A DNA stretch of 64,000 nucleotides from Chitinophagaceae bacterium UBA7600. Its GTDB lineage: Bacteria; Bacteroidota; Bacteroidia; Chitinophagales; Chitinophagaceae. The DNA is taken from NCBI GenBank assembly GCA_002478885.1, contig DLKC01000066.1, positions 1 to 64,000 of the forward strand, read 5' to 3'. Each line of letters starts with the position of its first letter. The stretch's first letter is position 1. The notes under the pieces are model-generated. The model was not told the DNA's origin and ran no database searches. It saw only the letters and a program-made list of their open reading frames with translations. This document shows positions 49,659-57,561 of the stretch, one piece after another. The position numbers and the translations under genes were made by a program.

Positions 49659-52598
49659 TTACTTTTTTCTCTCCGCTTCAATTGCTTTATACACATTCTC
49701 GAGCAATGCAATTCTTACATTCAGCTCAGAGATCTTTTTATTATCACCACCCATCGGGTTGACGCGGTTCGACAAAAAGATGAACACAATATTTTCTTTT
49801 GGATCGACCCATACACAGGTGCCCGTAAAACCTGTGTGGCCAAAGGTTTGTGGCGATGCGCTCAATGCCGGGTAAGGATCTTTTCTTATCGCATTATCTT
49901 TCTCCGGTTTATCAAAGCCGAGGCCTCTTCTGCTCGAATCGCTGTGATAGGCAGTGAAGAAATCGATCGTTTCTTTCTTTATAAAACGCTGGCTGTTGAG
50001 CTCGCCGCCATTGAGCAACATCTGGTATAATTTGGCAAGGTCATACGCGTCGCTGAACAAACCTGCATGACCGGCAACACCGCCAAACATGGCAGCACCG
50101 GGATCATGCACAAAACCAGCTAACTGCTGCAGACGAAAATATTTTTCATTCTCAGTTGGTGCAATCTTATTCAGCGGCATAGAGAGCGAAGGCTTGAAGC
50201 CGGTTGATTGCATATGCATCGGCGCGTAAAAATGATCGTGCACATAATTGTCAAGCGTTTGGCCCGCGATCTGCTCAACGATCTTGCCAAGGAAAATAAA
50301 ATCGTTATCACTGTAAATGTATTTTCCTGTTGTGCCAACCGGGCTGGCTAAGATGCGTGCATTGATCGTATCGAGATAATCCTTGCGCATATACATGTTG
50401 GCGGCAACGGGAACGCTGTAAACCGCATCGGGCGCTGATTGGTAATAGCCGGGTTTGGGTATGCCGGTGAGCGTGTCGATTGTTTCGCGGTAGAAAGGAA
50501 TATACGCGACAAGACCCGCCTGGTGCAACAGCACATTTTCCAGTGTAAGATTTTCTTTGTTGCTGCCTTTTACCCATGGCAGGTAATCGCCCAAAGTCTT
50601 TTTAATATCGAGTTTGCCTTCGTCGTACAATTTCATAACCGCAACAGTGGTAGCAGAGATCTTTGTAACCGACGCAAGGTCATAGACCGTTTCCGTTGTC
50701 ACCGGTTGCTTTCGATCGTAACTGTAGTAACCGTAAGCGCGGTTGAAAACGATCTTACCGTTTCTCGCTACAAGCAATACGCAGCCGGGTGTTGCCTGTT
50801 GTGCAATGGCTGCTTCCGCAATGGAATCTGCTTTGTTCAGCACCTGACTGCTCAGGCCTTGTTCTTCGGGGGCGGCAAATGCCAGTTCCATCGGTGCATT
50901 TACAACACCGTTGCCATATTTGAAATTACCAACGGTTACAGGCAGGGTACCTCTCGCAGCAAATTTACCGTTCAGCCAGTCAAATGCTTTTTGCTGAAAG
51001 ATCGCGTCATCTTCATAACAGGCAATGATATTGGGCGCCGTACTCACGTTTTTGATTGCATAAGGATTGGCAAATACCATCGTGATGGTCGGATTGATCT
51101 GTTGTATGTTTTGTGCCAGTTGAATAGCTGCATCACTAAACCCGAAATTATTTGCGGGTGACTTTGCCAGTTTGTGCACGCCGACGATTACTTTGCTATA
51201 CTTGTTTTGCAATGCATTCAAAATCGCTTCCGCTTTTGTGGAATCATCGGCTTTGTAATCAAAGAAATAAAGATCAGCATTGAAATGATCTTTTAACAGC
51301 GTGGCAAATGTATTGGCTTCGGTAAGCCCTATACCAACATAGGCAATGCGGTCATTTTGTTGTAACGGTAATAAGCGCGGATGTGTTAACTGCACAATGG
51401 TAAGCGCGTGTTCAGCCGCTTCCGCTCTTAACGAAGGAACAGCCATATTCAGCTCTTTGGTAAGCCCATCGATGTTGATGGGTTGCAGTTTATTAAGGCC
51501 AAGATGATATTTCGCAAGCAGCACCCTTTTTACCCTTGCTTCAAGATCTTTTTTGTCAAGCTGTTTTTTCTTCAATGCCTTTATCGTGGCTTCAATAGTG
51601 CCGGGCACATCGCCGGGTAAACAAAGCATGTCATTGCCTGCGAGCAATGATTGCAAACCACCAACTGCATCCGGATAATATTTAGCCACGCCCTGCATCT
51701 CCAATGCATCGGTAAAAGAAATGCCTTTAAAACCAAGCTCGTTGCGGAGTAAATCGGTAATACTGTTTTTTGAAAGCGATGTGGGCAGGTGCGCGGTCGT
51801 ATCAATAGCAGGAATACCAAGGTGCGCATTCATCACGCTGCCAACGCCGGCTTTGAATAATTCTTTGAACGGGTATAATTCAAGCGTATCCAGTTGTTCG
51901 ATCGTTTTGTTGATCATGGGCAGGTCAAAATGCGAATCAACACTTACATCACCATGGCCCGGGAAATGTTTGGCGCAGGCCATCACGCCCACATCCTGCA
52001 GGCCGTTCATGATCTGGATACCAAACTTCGCTACCTTATATTTATCCTCGCCAAAAGAGCGGTAACCAATTACCGGGTTGTTCGGATTGTTATTGATATC
52101 AACTACCGGTGCATAATCAACCTGTATGCCCGCACGCTTGCATTGTTCGCCCATGGCGCGGCCGATCTTATAAATAATGCCGGCATCATCAACGGCGCCA
52201 AGCGTAAGCTGGTCAGGGAATTTCATCACGCTGTCATACATGCGCATACCCACACCCATCTCACCATCGATAGAGATCATGATCGGTGTTTTCGCGATGC
52301 TTTGAAAATGGTTGATAAAATTTGCCTGGTCAACCGGGTTGCCCTGGAACAAACAAATAGAACCAATATTGTATTTGCGCACTTCTTCTTCCACTTTCTT
52401 ATCGTAGAACTCCCAGCCTGTCGGGGTTTTGGCAGACAACCGCACTACCATCAATTGAGCGATGCGTTGTTCTTTCGACAGGGATTTATATACACTGTCG
52501 ACCCAGTGTTTCGCTTCAGGTGTCTCGTTCAGGAACTTCTGGCAAAAAGCAGTCTGTGCAAATGCAAGCAATAAGAGGAGTATATGCAGACGTTTCAT
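49659..52598 (-). CDS. NagZ-like GH3 fused to a serine beta-lactamase-fold hydrolase
   Basis: The product from the ATG at 52598 is 979 residues with a signal peptide (MKRLHILLLLLAFAQTAFCQ). The N-terminal GH3 domain (residues about 40-380) has the NagZ signature KHFPGHGDVSVDSHFDLPMI with its His-Asp dyad and KTPIMISIDGEMG-type core, indicating beta-N-acetylglucosaminidase activity. A GH3 C-terminal-like region follows, then a class C beta-lactamase-fold domain (about 600-975) with SVTK, YSD (YIYSDNDFIF) and HTG (FGHTGFTG). It may cleave muropeptides in the periplasm. The open frame extends seven codons upstream of the signal start. Confidence 0.92.
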   Translation of the reverse strand: MKRLHILLLLLAFAQTAFCQKFLNETPEAKHWVDSVYKSLSKEQRIAQLMVVRLSAKTPTGWEFYDKKVEEEVRKYNIGSICLFQGNPVDQANFINHFQSIAKTPIMISIDGEMGVGMRMYDSVMKFPDQLTLGAVDDAGIIYKIGRAMGEQCKRAGIQVDYAPVVDINNNPNNPVIGYRSFGEDKYKVAKFGIQIMNGLQDVGVMACAKHFPGHGDVSVDSHFDLPMINKTIEQLDTLELYPFKELFKAGVGSVMNAHLGIPAIDTTAHLPTSLSKNSITDLLRNELGFKGISFTDALEMQGVAKYYPDAVGGLQSLLAGNDMLCLPGDVPGTIEATIKALKKKQLDKKDLEARVKRVLLAKYHLGLNKLQPINIDGLTKELNMAVPSLRAEAAEHALTIVQLTHPRLLPLQQNDRIAYVGIGLTEANTFATLLKDHFNADLYFFDYKADDSTKAEAILNALQNKYSKVIVGVHKLAKSPANNFGFSDAAIQLAQNIQQINPTITMVFANPYAIKNVSTAPNIIACYEDDAIFQQKAFDWLNGKFAARGTLPVTVGNFKYGNGVVNAPMELAFAAPEEQGLSSQVLNKADSIAEAAIAQQATPGCVLLVARNGKIVFNRAYGYYSYDRKQPVTTETVYDLASVTKISATTVAVMKLYDEGKLDIKKTLGDYLPWVKGSNKENLTLENVLLHQAGLVAYIPFYRETIDTLTGIPKPGYYQSAPDAVYSVPVAANMYMRKDYLDTINARILASPVGTTGKYIYSDNDFIFLGKIVEQIAGQTLDNYVHDHFYAPMHMQSTGFKPSLSMPLNKIAPTENEKYFRLQQLAGFVHDPGAAMFGGVAGHAGLFSDAYDLAKLYQMLLNGGELNSQRFIKKETIDFFTAYHSDSSRRGLGFDKPEKDNAIRKDPYPALSASPQTFGHTGFTGTCVWVDPKENIVFIFLSNRVNPMGGDNKKISELNVRIALLENVYKAIEAERKK

Positions 52599-52639
52599 CG
52601 ATTCAATTTTCAGCCACAAGATAAATGATAAAAAGAATT

Positions 52640-52700
52640 TGGTTACCGGCTTTCAGCACACAGATCAGACTTTCGTTGCGTCGCACACTTCAACACACAC
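52640..52700. repeat. REPIN/MITE-like solo arm, copy 14
   Basis: ACCGGCTTTCAGC precedes the core GTTGCGTCGCAC at 52675-52686. It is oriented opposite to copy 13 on the other side of the GH3 gene. Confidence 0.73.
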
Positions 52701-52772
52701 AACATCGGTCGACCGTCGACCGATTGTACAATTCAGCATGCAGAAAAGGCGGCTCACAGGCAGATGAAGAAT

Positions 52773-52880
52773 AGATGCTTCCTGCGTCAGCAGGACAAAC
52801 TCCGGAATAACGGTAAGCTGAGCATAAAATTTCGACGTCATTAAAGAACCGTGGCTTGTCATGCCGGGGTACGAAGCATC
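52773..52880. repeat. Second repeat family, copy B
   Basis: Left arm AGATGCTTCCTGCGTCAGCA (from 52773) and right arm TGTCATGCCGGGGTACGAAG (from 52857, ending CATC). The internal sequence AAGCTGAGCATAAAATTTCG is in the same direction as copy A. Confidence 0.7.
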
Positions 52881-52889
52881 ACATTCAAC

Positions 52890-54803
52890 TCATGCTTTGA
52901 TAGCCGTTATAAAATTGAGTTCATCAATACGGATCTTGTTTTCCGACTGCAAAAATTTGATGGCTTTCCAGGTGAGTTCCCTGTTAAATCCGTTAAGCTT
53001 TTCAAGCAGGAATTTTGTCTCAATGCCTTCAGGTGGCACGTGCAGGAAGATCACGTCGGTTATCTTTTGTAAAACCGCAGCCTCATCACTGTTTCTTTTT
53101 TTACTAAGACAATTATCGCATACTCCGCAATCGTGCAGGGATTTGTCACCAAAATACGCCGCGATAAATTTACCGCGGCATGCCTGTTGCATCTGCACAT
53201 ACTGCGCCATGCTGTTTACCCGTTCGCTGAACTTTTTCTTGCGTTGCAGGTATTGTTCGTGGTTGAGGTTGAGAAATTGCGCCGGCGCACGGTTGAGGAT
53301 AAAATAAAGTTGCGGCGTTTCTTTCTGTGGCAGGTAATCAATAATGCCAAGCGCCTTTAAACGAAAAAGGTCCTCCTTTACTTCCTCTGGTTTTTTTTGG
53401 GTAAGCCATGCAAGCTGCTTTTCATAAACCGAAACGGGATTGTCCATGATACCCTCGTAATTACGCAGCATACATTTCATCACGGGTTCAAGTTGCGGAT
53501 GGCTTTCTTCGTAATCCATCAAGGCATCTTTGGGAATAAGAAAATATGCCTGTGACGGAATGAAAATATTTTCATTGAAATGGATATGCCCTTCCTGTTC
53601 CAACACCTTCAATACGTTAATTACAAGCAGGACATCATGTTTAAAATTCTTTGCGAACTCATTCAGGTCAAAATCATAATAGTTGCCTTCGCCAATGCCA
53701 ACCGGAATTTGCAAATAGTCGGCAAGTGACTGGTATACCTTTCTTATTTCAGTGATAGATGGGAAACGCAATTCAGGGAGTGCCTGTAGCGCCTGCAGGT
53801 CTTCGTGCTGGTATAACAGGACGGCATAGGCTTTAAGATTGTCCCTGCCTGCACGGCCGGCCTCCTGGTAATAATTTTCAACACAGTCCGGAATATCGTA
53901 ATGGATAACGGTGCGCACATCGGGTTTGTCAATACCCATACCAAAAGCATTGGTGCAGACCATCACGCGGTTCCTGTTATTGATCCACGCGTCCTGCTTG
54001 CTGTTTCTTTCTTCCTGTGGCAGCCCTGCATGATAATAATCTGCAGCAATATTTTGCAGCCGAAGCAAATGCGCGATCTCTCTCGTCAGCTTCCTGTTCC
54101 GGCAATAGACAATGCTGCTGCCGTTCACACGCTTCAATATCTCCGTCGCCTTGTTGATCTTGCTATCGGTAAGAAATACGCTATACGAAAGATTGCTCCG
54201 CTCAAACGATTGCCTGAAAACAGCAGCGTTGGTAAATTTCAATTGCAGCACAATATCCTGTTGTACTTCGGGCGTGGCAGAAGCAGTGAGTGCAAGCACG
54301 GGAATACCCGGCAGTTCATCCCTTAGCTTCGCGATACGCAGGTAGGAGGGACGGAAATCATAACCCCACTGCGAAATGCAATGTGCTTCATCCACCGCGA
54401 TAAGGCTGATATTTAATGCAGGCAGATAATCTTTAAAGAGTGCTGTTTCCAGTCTCTCCGGTGAGAGGTATAAAAATTGATGATCACCCTGCATGGCAAG
54501 CTGTAAGGTCTTTCTCACTTCAATCGGGCTTAGACCGCTGTGAATGGCCAGTGCGGGAATGCCTCGCTTCTCAAGCTGTTCCACCTGGTCTTTCATCAGC
54601 GCGATCAGTGGCGAGATCACGAGGCATAAACCTTCTTTCATCAATGTGGGGACCTGGTAACACAGCGATTTTCCGCCGCCGGTAGGTAATAAGGCAAGGG
54701 TATCATTGCCCGCAAGCACAGAACAAATGATCGCTTCCTGCCGGGGGCGAAAAATATCAAAATGCCAGTACTGTTTTAATATGTCAACGGGAGCATTGTT
54801 CAT
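52890..54803 (-). CDS. RecQ-family ATP-dependent DNA helicase
   Basis: This 637-residue cytoplasmic protein has helicase motif I LALLPTGGGKSLCYQVP near residue 35, the DEAH-type motif II AVDEAHCISQWGYDFRPSY near 136 (the RecQ-specific QWGHDFR-like segment), motif VI HYDIPDCVENYYQEAGRAGR near 308, and zinc-cysteines in CRGKFIAAYFGDKSLHDCGV CDNC-type sequence near 553. The short C-terminus appears to lack an HRDC domain. RecQ unwinds DNA in repair and recombination. A second RecQ elsewhere is common in this phylum, so I give no gene symbol. Confidence 0.93.
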   Translation of the reverse strand: MNNAPVDILKQYWHFDIFRPRQEAIICSVLAGNDTLALLPTGGGKSLCYQVPTLMKEGLCLVISPLIALMKDQVEQLEKRGIPALAIHSGLSPIEVRKTLQLAMQGDHQFLYLSPERLETALFKDYLPALNISLIAVDEAHCISQWGYDFRPSYLRIAKLRDELPGIPVLALTASATPEVQQDIVLQLKFTNAAVFRQSFERSNLSYSVFLTDSKINKATEILKRVNGSSIVYCRNRKLTREIAHLLRLQNIAADYYHAGLPQEERNSKQDAWINNRNRVMVCTNAFGMGIDKPDVRTVIHYDIPDCVENYYQEAGRAGRDNLKAYAVLLYQHEDLQALQALPELRFPSITEIRKVYQSLADYLQIPVGIGEGNYYDFDLNEFAKNFKHDVLLVINVLKVLEQEGHIHFNENIFIPSQAYFLIPKDALMDYEESHPQLEPVMKCMLRNYEGIMDNPVSVYEKQLAWLTQKKPEEVKEDLFRLKALGIIDYLPQKETPQLYFILNRAPAQFLNLNHEQYLQRKKKFSERVNSMAQYVQMQQACRGKFIAAYFGDKSLHDCGVCDNCLSKKRNSDEAAVLQKITDVIFLHVPPEGIETKFLLEKLNGFNRELTWKAIKFLQSENKIRIDELNFITAIKA

Positions 54804-54918
54804 GCAAAATAGCCTTGCTGATAAAGGTATTAAGCAGCCGCAACAGAAGTTGATTTATTTATAGCGCACTTGCCGTAAAAGCAACAGGGCATGCTTTGTG
54901 GTTTTGCCGCCAGGTTGT

Positions 54919-57036
54919 TTAATTCACTTTTTTATAATTCAGTCTTACGGAATTAACCGCCAGCACCACATCGCTGAAACCCATAGCCAGCGCGCCAAAG
55001 GTGGGACTTAGAAAGCCAAAAGCCGCTACCGGTATGGCAATAATATTATAAAAGAATGCCCAGAATAAATTTTGTTTGATGGTAAGATAGGTATGCTTGC
55101 CGAGCCCGAGCGATAGCGGCAAATTCCTGATCCCATGATCCATCAACACCACCTGTGCACTTTGCATGGCTACTTGTGTGGCATCGCTCAGCGAGATACC
55201 AACGGTTGCTTTTGCCAAAGCCGGCGCATCATTAATGCCATCGCCAACCATGGCAGTTGGGGCAACGGAATTGTACCAGCCGATCTTCTCCAGTTTTTGT
55301 TCCGGCGTTTGTTCGGCCACAAACTCATCGATGCCCAGCAGCCGGGCAACGTGTTCGCATTTTTCTTTCCGGTCACCGCTGAGCAAAATGGTTTTAATGT
55401 GTTGGGCTTTTAGCATGTCAACCACCTGTTTGGCCTCAGGCCTCACCTCATCTTCCACATCGATCCAGCCGATGAGTGTGTCGTTCTTTGTAACGTACAC
55501 TGCATGGGTATGGTCAGTTGCCATGTGGTTCACCGCTTTAAAAGAACCGGCTACGTATTTGTTGCCATCCTTATCTTCCGCTTTCATGCCCACACCTTTG
55601 ATCTCTTCGATCTTTTTCCAGCGCAGGTCTGTTTTGCTTTTCCATTCTTTTGCAATGGCCCTTGCTATCGGGTGGTTGGAGTATTTCTCCAGCGAGGCCG
55701 CCAGTCGTTTAAAAAGGGTTTCGTCAATACTGGTATCGAATGCTGCAATTGTAAACCGGCCTGTTGTTAATGTACCTGTTTTGTCAAACACCACCTGCTT
55801 TATGTCTTTAAAGATCTCCAGGCTCCTGGCATTTTTAAACAGTACGCCATTCCTCGCTGCGCGGCCAAGGCCTACAGCAATGGCAGCCGGCGTTGCCAAC
55901 CCCATTGCACAGGGACAAGCGATCACCAGCACCGCAATACTTCTTAACAGGCTTTGTGAAAGACCTGCATCGGTAAACACATAATTACCGATCAGGGTAA
56001 CCAGCGCAATGCCCAACACCACCGGCACAAACACGGCGCTGATCTTGTCTGCAAGCTGCTGAATCGGTGGCTTTTCCGCCTGCGCTTCCTTCACCAGCAT
56101 TAGTATATTACTGATCACGGTATTTTCACCTACGGCAGTCACGTATGCTTTTACGGTGCCGCTTTCCACGATGCTTCCGCCAATGAGTTTATCATTCATC
56201 TTTTTTTCCACCGGCACACTTTCCCCTGTTAAGATAGATTCGTTTACGCTCGCTTCTCCCCACAGCACTTTGCAATCCATGGGAACATGCTCGCCGTTCC
56301 TGATCAATAAAATATCGCCTACTTTCAGATTGGCACTGTCTACCGGAAAAACATGTTCATTGTGCTGGTCGTCATAGGCGATCATATTGGCGGTTACCCT
56401 GGTTGACTTTGCAAGTTTTCTCAGCGCAGACTGTGTGGTCTCGACTGATTTATCTTCCATCCAGTTGCCAAAAAAAACAAGGGTAATAATGGCCGCGCAG
56501 GTCTCGTAGAACATATAATCTCCGGCATTACCCGTTATCGTTCCATAAAGGCTGTAACCAAATGATGCAATGGCGCCAATAGCGATCAGCACATTCATAT
56601 TGGGGATGCCTTTGGTTACACTCTTCCACGCACTTCTGCCAAAAAAATCCATCCCAACAAAAAACACGGGTATCGTCAATGCAAGCTGTACATACGGGTT
56701 CATCAGCACATGTATATGCACCCCGGGTATCATATGCAGCATCAGCGGAAGCGTAAACACAGCACACAATAAGAATCGCTGCAGGTGGTTTTTAAAAAGC
56801 TTTTTTGGAGGTTTAGCTGCGCCTGCCAATTCATCGCTCACCACATGATAGCCGAGGCCTTCGATGCCTTTTGCAATGGCAGGTTTTGTATCATTGCCGT
56901 TGAGGTCAAAACTGATATCACCACCGATAAAATTAACCTTCACATTGGCCAATCCTTTTTGTTCAAGATGTTTCTGAATGGTCAATGCGCAATTCGTACA
57001 GCTCATCCCTTCTACTTTCCAGTTCACTTTTTCCAT
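54919..57036 (-). CDS. Copper-type heavy-metal P1B-ATPase
   Basis: This 705-residue inner-membrane pump has one N-terminal HMA domain (VEGMSCTNCALTIQKHLEQK, Cys13 and Cys16), the transmembrane metal motif IACPCAMGLATPAA, the phosphorylated Asp in VFDKTGTLTTGRF, the SNHPIARAIA HP motif, and GDGINDAPALAKATVGI. The C-terminal helices include LAMGFSDVVLAVNSVRLNYK. The CPC motif with a CxxC HMA points to Cu(I) export. A palindrome around its promoter may be an operator for a copper-responsive repressor (inference). No chaperone or CsoR/CopY gene is adjacent. Confidence 0.93.
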   Translation of the reverse strand: MEKVNWKVEGMSCTNCALTIQKHLEQKGLANVKVNFIGGDISFDLNGNDTKPAIAKGIEGLGYHVVSDELAGAAKPPKKLFKNHLQRFLLCAVFTLPLMLHMIPGVHIHVLMNPYVQLALTIPVFFVGMDFFGRSAWKSVTKGIPNMNVLIAIGAIASFGYSLYGTITGNAGDYMFYETCAAIITLVFFGNWMEDKSVETTQSALRKLAKSTRVTANMIAYDDQHNEHVFPVDSANLKVGDILLIRNGEHVPMDCKVLWGEASVNESILTGESVPVEKKMNDKLIGGSIVESGTVKAYVTAVGENTVISNILMLVKEAQAEKPPIQQLADKISAVFVPVVLGIALVTLIGNYVFTDAGLSQSLLRSIAVLVIACPCAMGLATPAAIAVGLGRAARNGVLFKNARSLEIFKDIKQVVFDKTGTLTTGRFTIAAFDTSIDETLFKRLAASLEKYSNHPIARAIAKEWKSKTDLRWKKIEEIKGVGMKAEDKDGNKYVAGSFKAVNHMATDHTHAVYVTKNDTLIGWIDVEDEVRPEAKQVVDMLKAQHIKTILLSGDRKEKCEHVARLLGIDEFVAEQTPEQKLEKIGWYNSVAPTAMVGDGINDAPALAKATVGISLSDATQVAMQSAQVVLMDHGIRNLPLSLGLGKHTYLTIKQNLFWAFFYNIIAIPVAAFGFLSPTFGALAMGFSDVVLAVNSVRLNYKKVN

Positions 57037-57037
57037 T

Positions 57038-57086
57038 GATTCAAAATTTATACTGCTGCAAATTTACCACAGGTAAAATTTGAATC
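57038..57086 (-). promoter_or_regulatory. Promoter with flanking palindrome upstream of the copper ATPase
   Basis: The minus strand reads TAAATTTG (plus 57059-57066), a match to TAnnTTTG, 23 bp before the start codon. It is flanked by inverted arms GATTCAAAATTTA (57038-57050) and TAAAATTTGAATC (57074-57086), complementary at most positions. The arrangement fits an operator over the promoter. The rest of the 525-bp gap to 57561 holds repeat copies and a hairpin CCGGTTGGT / ACCAACCGG (57350-57374); no gene is seen. Confidence 0.5.
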
Positions 57087-57159
57087 TGGCGCGATGCGGA
57101 ATATCTTTTAAACAGCGTTGCATTTTATAAAGTTTCTTGTGTTACGAACTACAGTGCAG

Positions 57160-57215
57160 GTGGCATCGCCTGTTGTGTCACTCACTTGTGCGCTTAGTCC
57201 GCAAGTCAGCAAAGA
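57160..57215. repeat. REPIN/MITE-like degraded left arm, copy 15
   Basis: TGGCATCGCCTGTTGTGTCA, then CACTTGTGCGCTTAGTCCGC and AAGTCAGCAAAGACGG, match the left arm and inner motif of copy 8 with changes in the core (GTTGTGTCACTC, 57172-57183). Confidence 0.66.
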
Positions 57216-57442
57216 CGGCTAGACTGAAATTTGTTTTCCTTACCGGTTGCCGGGAGCAGCAACTGGTAAGGCTGGCATCAATTTAATAATTGGCAGCGGT
57301 GCCCAATTGAAAGTATTCGAGGCACAATATGAATAAAGAATTTTTACTACCGGTTGGTCTCCCTCACCAACCGGAACAGTAAGTATGAGTTAATAAAGAA
57401 GGGAGAACCTGAACCCGGCTTTTACGATCCTCGGCACCGGCG

Positions 57443-57478
57443 GTTGCGTGAAAGGTGCCGGCTTATCCGGCTTCACAC
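57443..57478. repeat. Expanded core hairpin variant, copy 16
   Basis: GTTGCG, TGAAAGGTGCCGGC, TTATCCGGCTTCACAC: the same architecture as copies 10 and 12 but with a different outer stem (GTGAA/TTCAC in place of GCGAT/ATCGC), so the pairing is kept by paired changes. Confidence 0.7.
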
Positions 57479-57561
57479 TCTTCATCCGCAGCATTCAATG
57501 GAGCAAGCGCCTGTTTGTTCCTTTTGTACAATGGTCAAAATAGGCAATCTTCAGAAACGCT

